Assembly: GCF_029937755.1 (NCBI RefSeq)
Contig: NZ_JAPYPG010000002.1
Span: 349,648 to 413,647, forward strand
From: Henriciella sp.
Lineage (GTDB): Bacteria > Pseudomonadota > Alphaproteobacteria > Caulobacterales > Hyphomonadaceae
DNA: 64,000 nucleotides
Direction of reading: 5' to 3'
The position numbers and the translations under genes were made by a program. Positions 33,563-41,781 of this stretch are shown here, one piece after another (position 1 is the stretch's first letter; each line of letters begins with the position of its first letter). The notes under the pieces were generated by a model. It saw nothing but the letters and a program-made list of their open reading frames with translations. It was not told where the DNA came from and searched no databases.

Positions 33563-34672
33563 TTGACGACAGCTAACGCACAAGGCGAAAGCCGGCTGCG
33601 GCGCAAATCGCGTCTGGCCGAGGACTCGCTTGACGTCCTGAGATGGTGGGGGAAAACACTGTTGGGCCTGGTGCCGGACGGATTGGTGAATGCCTACTCG
33701 ACCCGGCGCCAGTCAGTGTTCCTGCTGCAGCGTGAAGACGGCTTCCATGCTGCCCTGCCCGGCAAGGGCGAACTCGGCTCCCTTTCCGATAACCGCAAGC
33801 TCCGTCGCCGGGTAGCGGCCTCTGACCCCGTCCTGCTTCTGGAGCCTCATGATGTTCTGAAACGCCGGCGGCGCATGCCGGTCGGTTCGCTGAACCGGCT
33901 GGCGCATGCCATGCAGCTGCAGATCCCGGCCGAGACACCCTTCTCGCTCGACGAGATCTATTCCGGCATTCGTATCGTTCACGGTCCAGATGCCGACGGA
34001 CAGGTTGTCGTCGAACAGGCAATCGTCCGCCGCGACCTTGCCGAAGCCCGCCTTGCAGACCTCCATGCGCTCGAAATCGACCTCGCTGGCGCCGATGCCA
34101 TGGATGACGATGGCGAACCCTGCGGCTTCAACCTGTTGCCGACAGAGAAGTGTGCCCGTCAGGGGGCTTTCCTGCCGGCGGCCAACCGTGTGCTGAGCTT
34201 TGCCGCCCTCGCGCTCACCGTGGCGCTGGCGACATCCTGGTATCTTGATCTCAGCCGCCAGGCACGCACTTTGGAGACGGCTGCTAACAATACGGGCGAG
34301 GTCGCGCGCGAAGTTCTCACGCTGCAGGCGCAGGCGCAGCAGGACGCCGCCACGATTGAGCAGATCAATTCGACAACCGCCAATCCCGGCCGATTCACCG
34401 CCGCCTATGCCGCCGTGACCGACGCGCTCGGCGACAAGACCTGGCTGGAAGGCTTCACCTATTCCGGAAACACCGCTTCGCTTGCCGGGCTTACACGGGA
34501 GCCGGATACGCTGATCAGCGCGCTGGAATCCTCCCCGCAAGTTCTCAAGGCGCGTTTTACGTCTTCGGTTATCACTGACCGGCGCCACGAGGCAGAGCGC
34601 TTCCGTCTGGAAGTGACTTTCCGTACCGATAAACAGGGCGAGGCCATTGCGGCCATGGAGGACCAGGGATGA
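33563..34672 (+). CDS. gspL: Type II secretion protein GspL-like (PilN-type periplasmic domain)
   Basis: GspL links the ATPase GspE to the inner-membrane platform. The 369-aa protein has a cytoplasmic region to about residue 205, one membrane helix (VLSFAALALTVALATSWYL), a coiled segment, and a ferredoxin-like PilN/GspL domain (GDKTWLEGFTYSGNTASLAGLTREPD). Similarity to classic GspL is low in the cytoplasmic half. It starts with TTG at 33563, with GGGG 8 bases upstream. Its position before a GspM-like gene, with a 4-base overlap, supports the call. Confidence 0.78.
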   Translation: MTTANAQGESRLRRKSRLAEDSLDVLRWWGKTLLGLVPDGLVNAYSTRRQSVFLLQREDGFHAALPGKGELGSLSDNRKLRRRVAASDPVLLLEPHDVLKRRRRMPVGSLNRLAHAMQLQIPAETPFSLDEIYSGIRIVHGPDADGQVVVEQAIVRRDLAEARLADLHALEIDLAGADAMDDDGEPCGFNLLPTEKCARQGAFLPAANRVLSFAALALTVALATSWYLDLSRQARTLETAANNTGEVAREVLTLQAQAQQDAATIEQINSTTANPGRFTAAYAAVTDALGDKTWLEGFTYSGNTASLAGLTREPDTLISALESSPQVLKARFTSSVITDRRHEAERFRLEVTFRTDKQGEAIAAMEDQG

Positions 34673-35250
34673 ACGTTCACGCTCTTTCCCTGCGCAATCA
34701 GCGCCTGCTCGCCCTGGTCCTTTTTGTATTCGCACTGGCCTGTGCCTTCCTGCTCATCGCACAGCCGGTGGCAAGTGCCTTTACCGCGCAGACCACACGG
34801 ATTGATCGGGCCGAAGCCGATCTTGTCCGCTGGCAGGGCGTCATTGCCTCGGAAACTGAAATCGCCGCCGCGGCGGCCAGCCTGCGTCGCGATCCGCGTC
34901 TGGAGCGCGGGACGATCCAGGCGAGCTCTGATACGCAGGCTGCAGCAGGTCTCCAGTCGCTGGTGCGCAAGGCGCTGATCAATGCCGGGGCCGATGTCCG
35001 TAGCTCCCAAATCCTGCCGGCCGATGTGTCCGGCGAACTGGGCATGGTCGGCGTCCGCGCCGTTGTACTCGCCGACAGCGAACAGTTCGAGCGCGCGCTC
35101 ACAGCCATCGAGAATTCGAAACCCGTCATGATCGTACGCGAGGCCGACATCCAGCTGTCCGCCGGAAGCCGCCGCATCACGAATAATAACGAGGCGCCGA
35201 AACTGCAGATCCGTCTCGATATCTATTCCTTCGTCCGGTCTGAGGAGTAA
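34669..35250 (+). CDS. gspM: Type II secretion protein GspM-like
   Basis: A 193-aa bitopic protein with a short basic N-terminus (MNVHALSLRNQR) and one membrane helix (LLALVLFVFALACAFLLIA). A heptad-rich segment follows, then a small periplasmic ferredoxin-like fold ending KLQIRLDIYSFVRSEE. GspM pairs with GspL through this fold. The 4-base overlap with gspL and the 4-base gap to the next gene show one transcript. Confidence 0.78.
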   Translation: MNVHALSLRNQRLLALVLFVFALACAFLLIAQPVASAFTAQTTRIDRAEADLVRWQGVIASETEIAAAAASLRRDPRLERGTIQASSDTQAAAGLQSLVRKALINAGADVRSSQILPADVSGELGMVGVRAVVLADSEQFERALTAIENSKPVMIVREADIQLSAGSRRITNNNEAPKLQIRLDIYSFVRSEE

Positions 35251-35254
35251 GCCC

Positions 35255-35749
35255 ATGGAATTTGTCAGAGGATCGACCTTGCTGGTCACGCTGATGGGCG
35301 CGTGCGTCTGTGCAGCGCTTATCTTCGGATTGACGCTCCTGTCAGCTGGCACGCACCGCACGGCAGCAGCCAGCCCGGCTGAGGTACAGGCAAGCATCAC
35401 AGCTCCGAAACCGCCCAAGGCCTCGATAGGTCAGGTCGCCGCTTTCACGCTGCCCGCCCGGCCGCTTTTCCACGAAACCCGCCGACCTTATGAAAGTGAA
35501 GGCGATCCGGTCGTGGATTTCGCACCGGAACCAACCAACAGCGCCCATCTACAGTTGCGTGGGGTCATCAAGCGGGGTGGCACGGCGCGTGCATATGTCG
35601 AACTAATCGGTGGAGGAGAGCCTGTATGGCTCAACCAGGGAGACACACTGGCTGGATGGACACTTAAACAAGTGACAAGCGACGGGGTCGTGCTCGCAAA
35701 GGGGACGCGAGACATCAACCTCAAGCTCTATCCGCAGTACGATCCGTAA
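35255..35749 (+). CDS. Type II secretion GspC-like (homology-region) protein
   Basis: A 164-aa bitopic protein with a membrane helix (STLLVTLMGACVCAALIFGL), a Pro/Lys linker (ITAPKPPKAS), and a small beta-rich domain. The domain contains LQLRGVIKRGGTARAYVELIGGGEPVWLNQGDTLAGWTLKQV, matching in pattern the HR domain of GspC, which contacts the N-terminal domains of the secretin. No PDZ domain follows, so it is shorter than gamma-proteobacterial GspC. A GspN-type name is possible. It directly precedes gspD. Confidence 0.7.
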   Translation: MEFVRGSTLLVTLMGACVCAALIFGLTLLSAGTHRTAAASPAEVQASITAPKPPKASIGQVAAFTLPARPLFHETRRPYESEGDPVVDFAPEPTNSAHLQLRGVIKRGGTARAYVELIGGGEPVWLNQGDTLAGWTLKQVTSDGVVLAKGTRDINLKLYPQYDP

Positions 35750-35786
35750 TCACCGCTACATCAGTTGAGTTTTGGGGGACATGAAG

Positions 35787-38105
35787 ATGTATGTGTGGGG
35801 GACGCCCGGATCGCGCAAGCGCGCGGTTCTCAAGCTGGGAGTGTCTGTAATGGCACTCGCTTTGACTGGTTGCTCGACAACCACAAACCAGATCGCACCG
35901 GACCGTGAAACGGCCTATCCGATCGAGATTCGCAACGCACAGGATCTTGCCGAGCAAGGCCTGTCGGACGGTTATGGTCAGTCACTGGAAACCGGCGACC
36001 GCCGCTCGGAGCCGCTTCAGTTCGAACAGGTCGGACGTGGCACCTTCACTGGCTCACCAGCCCTGAATGGCAACTCCGCCGTCGCGTCTGGCGACATCAC
36101 CCTTAATCTGGTCAACGTGAACGCGGCCAATGCGGTCCAGCAGGTGCTCGGCCAGATCCTCGAAGTCAATTATGTGATCGAGGCCAACCTGACCGGGTCA
36201 GTCACGATCCAGACCGCGCGCCCCGTCAACGAGGCGACTGTGGTGCGGCTCCTGTCCAGCGCCCTTTCTTCGCAAGGCGCAACCCTTATTGCCGAGGAAG
36301 GCTTCTACCGCGTCGTCTCGACCGGACGGGCTGCTGCCAGCGTCAACGACGCCAATGGCAATGTACGCGTCATTCCGCTGAGCTTCGTCTCTGCAGAATC
36401 CATGGCTAAAATGTTCAGTGGCATGTCGAACTCCGGCGTGACCGTCGAGACCGATGCAGACCGCAACCTTCTCATCCTGCGCGGTGACGCCCGCTCGCTC
36501 TCTGGCATGGTGGACATGGTCAACATGTTCGACGTGAACTGGATGAATGGCATGTCGTTCAGCGCGACGCCTGTCCAGTACACATCCGCCTCGCAGATCG
36601 TCGACGATCTCGACAAGATCTTCTCCACTGAAGCCGGCGGTGCGCTGGCCGGTGTTGTGCGCTTTGTACCGATTGAACGCCTCAATGTGGTGCTGACCGT
36701 CAGCCCGCAACCGGAATACCTCAACGATGCCAAGGCCTGGATCGACCGCCTTGACCGCTCCGGCGGCCAGGCAAGCCAGCGCTTTTACGTCATCCCGATC
36801 CAGAACCGGGCCGCGACCGAGGTGGCCAATATCCTGCGCGATACGCTCGCAGGGGATGTCTCAGTCGGTCAGGCAGCAGACGCGTCCCTGGACCTGCGTC
36901 CAGGTGAAGTGCCGATGTATGAGGCCACCGAGGGTGAAGGGGCCGAAGCCCTCTCATCTGCGCCAGCTTCTTCCAAGCCATCGATCAACCAGATCCGTCT
37001 CTTCGCAGACGATTCCAACAATGCGCTTGTCGTGCTCGCCACGCCGGAACAGTTCGGCCTGATCGAGGGGGCCGTCTCACGGCTCGACATGACACCGAAC
37101 CAGGTCGTTCTGGAAGCCACGATCGCGGAAGTCACGCTCGGTGACGACCTCTCCTATGGCCTGACATGGTTCTTCCAGTCCGGTGAGTTCGACCTGTCCT
37201 TTAGCGACGTCTCCTCAGGTGCCGTAGCACAGCAGTTCCCGGGCTTCTCGGTGCTGTTCTCAGGTGAGGATGGCCGCGCAGCCCTTTCGGCTGTGGCGGG
37301 CGTTACCGACGTGAAGATACTGTCGGCCCCGTCGCTGATGGTGCTCGACAACCGCACCGCGACGCTTCAGGTCGGCGACCAGGTCCCGATCGTGACCCAG
37401 TCGGCAGTCAGTGTAACCGATCCGGATGCGCCGATCGTCAACTCCGTTTCGCTCCGCGACACCGGCATCATCCTGAACGTTACACCGCGCGTGAATGATG
37501 GCGGGCTTGTCATCCTCGACATCGATCAGGAAGTCAGCGACGTTGTGGCAACGCAATCTTCCGGCATCGACTCACCGACCATCCAGCAACGCCGCATCTC
37601 GACTTCGGTCGCCGTCAATGACGGAGAAAGTATCGCGCTGGGCGGCCTGATCCGCGAGCGGATTTCAGACACCAAGACGAAGTTCCCGCTGCTAGGCGAC
37701 ATTCCAGTGCTGGGTGCCGCCTTCTCGACAACAAACCAGTCCACGACGCGGACCGAGCTTCTTGTCCTGATCACGCCAAAGGTCATTCGCAGCCGGTCGG
37801 ATGCCATACTGGTGACGGACGACCTGCGGTCTCGTATGAAGTCCATTGAGGATACCTTCTTCCAGCGCGCTCCGGTCACACCGGCTCCGATCGAGCCGGC
37901 AGCACCGATCGCGCGTAACGAAACGGAAGCCCCCGTTGCCACGGCCCGCTTCGATGAGATGACCGTGCCTGTTTCGCCATATGCCACGATCGAACAGCAT
38001 GAACCGGCCCTGCCGGTCGTCACCGCCAGGTTCGACGCAAATGGCCTTCCGCTTGCTCACTTCGTACCGGTCGGCAGCTTCGACCGTAAGCGTAGCGAGT
38101 CATGA
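35787..38105 (+). CDS. gspD: Type II secretion outer membrane secretin GspD
   Basis: GspD forms the outer-membrane channel of the T2SS. The protein of about 772 aa begins with a lipoprotein-like signal (lipobox LTGC). It has N0-N3 domains (ITLNLVNVNAANAVQQVLGQIL, VRVIPLSFVSAESMAKMFSG) and the secretin C-domain, with VEATI-like VLEATIAEVTLGD and VPIVTQ. The C-terminal signature is ALGGLIRERISDTKTKFPLLGDIPVLGAAF. ATG 35787 has GGGGG 8 bases upstream within TGGGGGACA; ATG 35781 is an alternative. A tail of about 100 residues after the secretin domain is Pro/Ala-rich. Confidence 0.94.
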   Translation: MYVWGTPGSRKRAVLKLGVSVMALALTGCSTTTNQIAPDRETAYPIEIRNAQDLAEQGLSDGYGQSLETGDRRSEPLQFEQVGRGTFTGSPALNGNSAVASGDITLNLVNVNAANAVQQVLGQILEVNYVIEANLTGSVTIQTARPVNEATVVRLLSSALSSQGATLIAEEGFYRVVSTGRAAASVNDANGNVRVIPLSFVSAESMAKMFSGMSNSGVTVETDADRNLLILRGDARSLSGMVDMVNMFDVNWMNGMSFSATPVQYTSASQIVDDLDKIFSTEAGGALAGVVRFVPIERLNVVLTVSPQPEYLNDAKAWIDRLDRSGGQASQRFYVIPIQNRAATEVANILRDTLAGDVSVGQAADASLDLRPGEVPMYEATEGEGAEALSSAPASSKPSINQIRLFADDSNNALVVLATPEQFGLIEGAVSRLDMTPNQVVLEATIAEVTLGDDLSYGLTWFFQSGEFDLSFSDVSSGAVAQQFPGFSVLFSGEDGRAALSAVAGVTDVKILSAPSLMVLDNRTATLQVGDQVPIVTQSAVSVTDPDAPIVNSVSLRDTGIILNVTPRVNDGGLVILDIDQEVSDVVATQSSGIDSPTIQQRRISTSVAVNDGESIALGGLIRERISDTKTKFPLLGDIPVLGAAFSTTNQSTTRTELLVLITPKVIRSRSDAILVTDDLRSRMKSIEDTFFQRAPVTPAPIEPAAPIARNETEAPVATARFDEMTVPVSPYATIEQHEPALPVVTARFDANGLPLAHFVPVGSFDRKRSES

Positions 38106-39058
38106 AACTCCGCCCATCCGCTCGTCCATCACGCGAGCGGGGGGCGGCCCTGATCCTCGTTGTCTGGGCTGTGGGCCTGATGGCAGTATTTGCCGCGTCG
38201 GCCGCGAGGGACGCCAGTCTGGACAACGAGGACGCCCGTTTCCTGAGAGGAACCGCGATCGCAAAAGCGCTGTCTGAAGGCGGCTTGCGCCACGGGACGG
38301 ATCTCTGGCGTTCAGGGGACAGGGCTGTCTTGTTGGGCACCCTGCTCTGTCAGGCTGAAACGGGCCTCCTTCGCATAGACGTTGCGCCCGTGGACTCACG
38401 AATAGACGTCAATCTCGCCCAGGAACCATTGCTTGAAGCGCTCTTTCTTGAGTTGGGCGCCGACCACGCCACGGCAAGAACAGCGGCTGCGCAGATCGCC
38501 GACTATCGCGATGGCGACAGCACCCCGCGTCCGCATGGGGCTGAGCGTTCTGTCTATGAAAGAGCCGGAAAGCCGGGAGGACCGAAGAATGCGGTCATCA
38601 GCCATGTCGGCGAACTTGCCTATCTCCCAGGCCTGCCGGAATGGCTCTTCCGGGCCGCCCTACCTCATCTGACCACAGCCTCATCGAGTGCGGTACCGGA
38701 TGACGATTACGCAAGCGCACCCATCAAGGCCGCGATCGAATCTCTCGGCATCAGCCAGACGGCAAAAGGCGACGCCATCCGCAACTCGCCCCATGTCGAA
38801 GCGCGCGCACTTCGCCGCCGGGCGGTCAGCTCAGGCAGCCAGGCCAATCTTTCCGGAAAAATCCGCGTGCGCGCGGCCGCACGGGCCACGCTCGGTGGCT
38901 ATTATGCCCTCGACGCAGAGATCTCTGGCGGTGGTGCTGGCAAGGCTGGCCGGTTTCTGAGGGTCGACAGCACTTCGACCAGACCAGGTGACTTCTCACC
39001 AATTGATGAAGCCCCCATTCCCGCCTGCGATTTCCAGGGCCCCGACACGAAGCAATAG
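38102..39058 (+). CDS. gspK: Type II secretion minor pseudopilin GspK
   Basis: GspK is the large minor pseudopilin that caps the pseudopilus tip. The 318-aa product has a prepilin-like leader (SRERG-AALILVVWAVGLMAVFAA) lacking the usual Glu at +5, as is normal for GspK. Its large body includes VDSRIDVNLAQEPLLEALFLELG and IADYRDGDSTPRPHGAE, the typical GspK D-W/Y-x-D region. It overlaps gspD by 4 bases and ends the L-M-C-D-K block, convergent with gspG. Confidence 0.9.
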   Translation: MKLRPSARPSRERGAALILVVWAVGLMAVFAASAARDASLDNEDARFLRGTAIAKALSEGGLRHGTDLWRSGDRAVLLGTLLCQAETGLLRIDVAPVDSRIDVNLAQEPLLEALFLELGADHATARTAAAQIADYRDGDSTPRPHGAERSVYERAGKPGGPKNAVISHVGELAYLPGLPEWLFRAALPHLTTASSSAVPDDDYASAPIKAAIESLGISQTAKGDAIRNSPHVEARALRRRAVSSGSQANLSGKIRVRAAARATLGGYYALDAEISGGGAGKAGRFLRVDSTSTRPGDFSPIDEAPIPACDFQGPDTKQ

Positions 39059-39109
39059 AACGGCAGGCCAAAGAATGACGTGCCGGTTCTAACTCATCCG
39101 AAAACCGGC

Positions 39110-39535
39110 CTAAAGGCCGATATCGGCATCCTCGCCCTCACCGCCTTCAGCGCCGTCGCGGCCAAGGGAATAAACTTTCGCCTTCATGCCACCCTCGACT
39201 TCAAACCGGTAAGCATTCCCCCACGGGTCGGCCGGCACGGTATCCTCATCCAGATACGGCCCCGCCCATCCGGGCGCGGCGAGCACCGGCTCGATAAGGG
39301 CGGAAAGCCCTTCCTCCGCTGTCGGATAGCGCCCGACATCGAGCAGGAACATGTCGAGCGACGCCTTGATGTTCTCAATCTGAACATCAGCCGTCTGCGA
39401 TTTCGCGCGGCTGAGATAACCGATGACGCGCGGCCCGACGACCCCCATGACGAGCGCCAGAATGACGAGCGCCACCAGAAGCTCCATCAGGCTGAAGCCC
39501 GCCTGTCCCCGCGCGGACCGATTCTTGCTAATCAT
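39110..39535 (-). CDS. gspG: Type II secretion major pseudopilin GspG
   Basis: GspG is the main subunit of the pseudopilus. The 141-aa product has prepilin motif GQAG-FSLMELLVALVILAL with Glu at +5, and the body motif GRYPTAEEGLSALI. It also has WGNAYRF and the calcium-site C-terminus SLGRDGAEGGEGEDADI. The ATG at 39535 has AAGGA 8 bases upstream, with TGGGGACA just before that. It is transcribed alone, convergent with gspK and divergent from the prepilin peptidase. Confidence 0.94.
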   Translation of the reverse strand: MISKNRSARGQAGFSLMELLVALVILALVMGVVGPRVIGYLSRAKSQTADVQIENIKASLDMFLLDVGRYPTAEEGLSALIEPVLAAPGWAGPYLDEDTVPADPWGNAYRFEVEGGMKAKVYSLGRDGAEGGEGEDADIGL

Positions 39536-39641
39536 GTCGAAATTCCTTTGTCCCCAAGCTGAGTATATTACGCTTTTTTCATCTTGCCGCCAAGCGCATG
39601 CACGCCATACGCGAAGTGATTTTTTCAAAGGCTCCCTTTTC

Positions 39642-40397
39642 GTGTTTCTCGTCCACCTCTTCCTTGTCCTCGCAGGTCCGCTGGTCGGCTCCTTCATTGG
39701 ACTTCTGGCGATACGCTGGCCGGAAGGGGAGCCCTGGGTTGCACGCCGGTCCGTCTGCCGCAGCTGCGAAAGGCAGCTTCGCTGGTGGGAGCTTCTGCCG
39801 CTGCTGAGCTGGCTCGCCCTGCGCGGAAAATGCCGCCAATGCGGGGCCTCGATCCCGTGGATTCATCCGGCCTGTGAGATGGGCGGGCTGCTGGTCGCGC
39901 TCAGCGCCTGGGCATTTGCGCCGGAAGGCACGATCCTTCTCTCGTGCCTGTTCGGGTGGACATTGCTCGCGCTTGCGGCAATCGACCTTCGCAGCTTCAT
40001 ATTACCTGACCCTCTCAACCTTCTTGCAGCCCTGCTCGGCGTGGCAATGGTGTGGTGGACCCGTCCCGATGCCTGGGCCGAGCACCTGATTGGAGCAGCC
40101 GTCGGCTATCTCATCCTGTTCAGTGTGGAAATAACCTACAGATTGATGCGGGGCCGCGACGGTCTAGGCCGTGGAGATGCGAAACTGTTCGGCGTCCTGG
40201 GCCTGTGGGTCGGCTGGACGCGGCTGCCAGACATCCTTCTCATCGCTTCCGTGAGCGGTCTTCTTGCCGCTATCCTTGCAAGCCGGGTTGCCGGAGACGA
40301 CCTCAAGTCTACGACAGCGATTGCCTTCGGCCCGTGGCTTGCCCTGGCCGGCTGGATCGCCTGGCTCACCGGGCCTTTGCTGGTATCCGGACTCTAA
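39642..40397 (+). CDS. gspO: Prepilin peptidase (GspO/PilD)
   Basis: This inner-membrane aspartyl peptidase cleaves and N-methylates prepilins. The product has the tetra-cysteine motif CRSC...CRQC, about seven hydrophobic segments, and the two catalytic Asp motifs AAIDLRSFILPD and GRGDAKLFG. No ATG fits: the coding region most likely begins at GTG 39642 (VFLVHLFLVLAGPLVGSF), giving 251 aa. An open frame extends upstream into the gspG leader but is unlikely to be translated. It completes the T2SS gene set. Confidence 0.88.
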   Translation: MFLVHLFLVLAGPLVGSFIGLLAIRWPEGEPWVARRSVCRSCERQLRWWELLPLLSWLALRGKCRQCGASIPWIHPACEMGGLLVALSAWAFAPEGTILLSCLFGWTLLALAAIDLRSFILPDPLNLLAALLGVAMVWWTRPDAWAEHLIGAAVGYLILFSVEITYRLMRGRDGLGRGDAKLFGVLGLWVGWTRLPDILLIASVSGLLAAILASRVAGDDLKSTTAIAFGPWLALAGWIAWLTGPLLVSGL

Positions 40398-40468
40398 GGG
40401 TTAACTATTTTCTCTTTTTGAGCGAAAGCTATTGCCGACCAACCTAAACCAAGTGTAATCTACTTCGT

Positions 40469-40525
40469 GGCTTCGTGGGACATAGTTGAGGCCGCATGGT
40501 TTAACTGGGACGTATTAGGGGGACA
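40469..40525 (+). promoter_or_regulatory. Structured leader of the secreted 391-aa protein
   Basis: GGCTTC (40469-40474) pairs with GAGGCC (40488-40493), including one G-U pair, around a 13-base loop containing TGGGACA. Two more copies follow: TGGGACG near 40504 and AGGGGGACA ending at 40525, which also serves as ribosome binding site for the GTG at 40528. The layout resembles the oxidase and gspL leaders. Confidence 0.45.
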
Positions 40526-40527
40526 TC

Positions 40528-41703
40528 GTGGTCCGTAAAATCTTATGTGCTGCAGCATCAGCTGCAGCAATCACCGCTGTGTGCGCAACAGCCACAGCGC
40601 AGGTTCTCGTTGAGGTCGAAGGACCCATCGACAACTTCGAAGCCAATGGCCCAGGATCCGACCGGATCCTGACGGTTATGGGCATTCCGGTCATCATCAC
40701 CGGCCAGACATTCCTGTATTCACCGACGGCTGATCGCCGGTCAGCAGATGATCCGGTGGGCATTGCGACCAATAATGGGAACTATAATCTCGGTCAGTGG
40801 TACAAGGGACTGAAATTCCCCGGCCGCAGCGAGCGAGGCTTTATCGGTGGCACCGCCATCGTTCTTGGCACATTCGATCCGAACTATGAAATCGTTGGCG
40901 ACCCTGAGGGCCGGATCGGCGCCATCATTCCGGATGAGGTCTTCTCCGAACCGGCCGAAAACGTCGTTCTCGGCCTGATCACGGATAGCCAGTGCTCCGG
41001 CGATTCCTGTGATGCGGCCGATATCGCCGCAGACGGCATCACCGTCGATCTCTACCGGGACTGGGTCCAGGGCAATGCTGGTCCTTACATGGTGCCGGTC
41101 TTCGATCCACGCATGCCAGCTGGCCCGCTGGTCGACGAGCTCGGCTTCGAACTGGACCTTGATCCCGGCGACAGCCTGACCGGCTTCGAGTTTGGTGTCG
41201 AAGGCTACTATGGTGACACCACCACGCCGATCGACCTTGATGGCAACGGCTCGCTTGATGCCGGCGAAGAGGTGCAGGCCCTTCATTACTTCCACATGGA
41301 ATTGGTTGGTGCCAATGGTGCGCTTCTCGCCAATACCGGCCCGGAAGTCAGCGCCCTGCGCGTCGATTGCCGTGATGGTGACGAGCTGGAAATCCGCGGT
41401 GGCGTGCACTCGCCTGTCGACGCGGCCGGTGACGCAACGGATGGTGGTGCCGTCCAGGGCGCCCGCGTGATCGAGATCTATGTCGACGGTATCCCGACGC
41501 CGTTCTCGCAAAGCACGCCAGCAGACATTGTGGCCCTCGGTGCGCCGGACGGCACAGTGGTGGTCAACGATCCGTTCGCCGAATACCGCCTGCGTGACCG
41601 TACGATCCCGTTCTGCCCGACCGAGATCGACATTGTCTGGACCGACCTTCTCGGTGGCGAGATTGCGCGTCTTGACGACGTTGCGGTCGCAGTCGCGCCG
41701 TAA
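40528..41703 (+). CDS. Secreted protein with EF-hand-like loop, possible T2SS substrate
   Basis: I do not recognise the family. The 391-aa product has a signal peptide (ending ATATAQ) and is acidic and beta-rich. It carries a complete EF-hand-type loop DLDGNGSLDAGE at residues 236-247, with Asp, Asp, Asn, Ser, Asp and Glu at ligand positions. Two mature-region cysteines are close together (SQCSGDSCDAAD) and two more lie later (VDCRDGD, PFCPTE). It starts with GTG at 40528 behind AGGGGGACATC. The gene follows the T2SS, has its own leader, and ends at a strong terminator, so it is probably expressed alone. Secretion by the T2SS is inference. Confidence 0.72.
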   Translation: MVRKILCAAASAAAITAVCATATAQVLVEVEGPIDNFEANGPGSDRILTVMGIPVIITGQTFLYSPTADRRSADDPVGIATNNGNYNLGQWYKGLKFPGRSERGFIGGTAIVLGTFDPNYEIVGDPEGRIGAIIPDEVFSEPAENVVLGLITDSQCSGDSCDAADIAADGITVDLYRDWVQGNAGPYMVPVFDPRMPAGPLVDELGFELDLDPGDSLTGFEFGVEGYYGDTTTPIDLDGNGSLDAGEEVQALHYFHMELVGANGALLANTGPEVSALRVDCRDGDELEIRGGVHSPVDAAGDATDGGAVQGARVIEIYVDGIPTPFSQSTPADIVALGAPDGTVVVNDPFAEYRLRDRTIPFCPTEIDIVWTDLLGGEIARLDDVAVAVAP

Positions 41704-41730
41704 CAGGGACAGCTCTTTTCTAAAAACAGG

Positions 41731-41763
41731 AATGGCGGGCGTTTCGGCGCCCGCCATTTTTTT
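41731..41763 (+). terminator. Rho-independent terminator
   Basis: A perfect 11-base stem (AATGGCGGGCG and CGCCCGCCATT) with a 6-base loop is followed by a run of T. It lies 27 bases after the stop of the secreted 391-aa protein and between two convergent genes, so it may also serve the BCCT gene on the other strand. Confidence 0.92.
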
Positions 41764-41781
41764 GTGTATCCGCCGTAAGCC

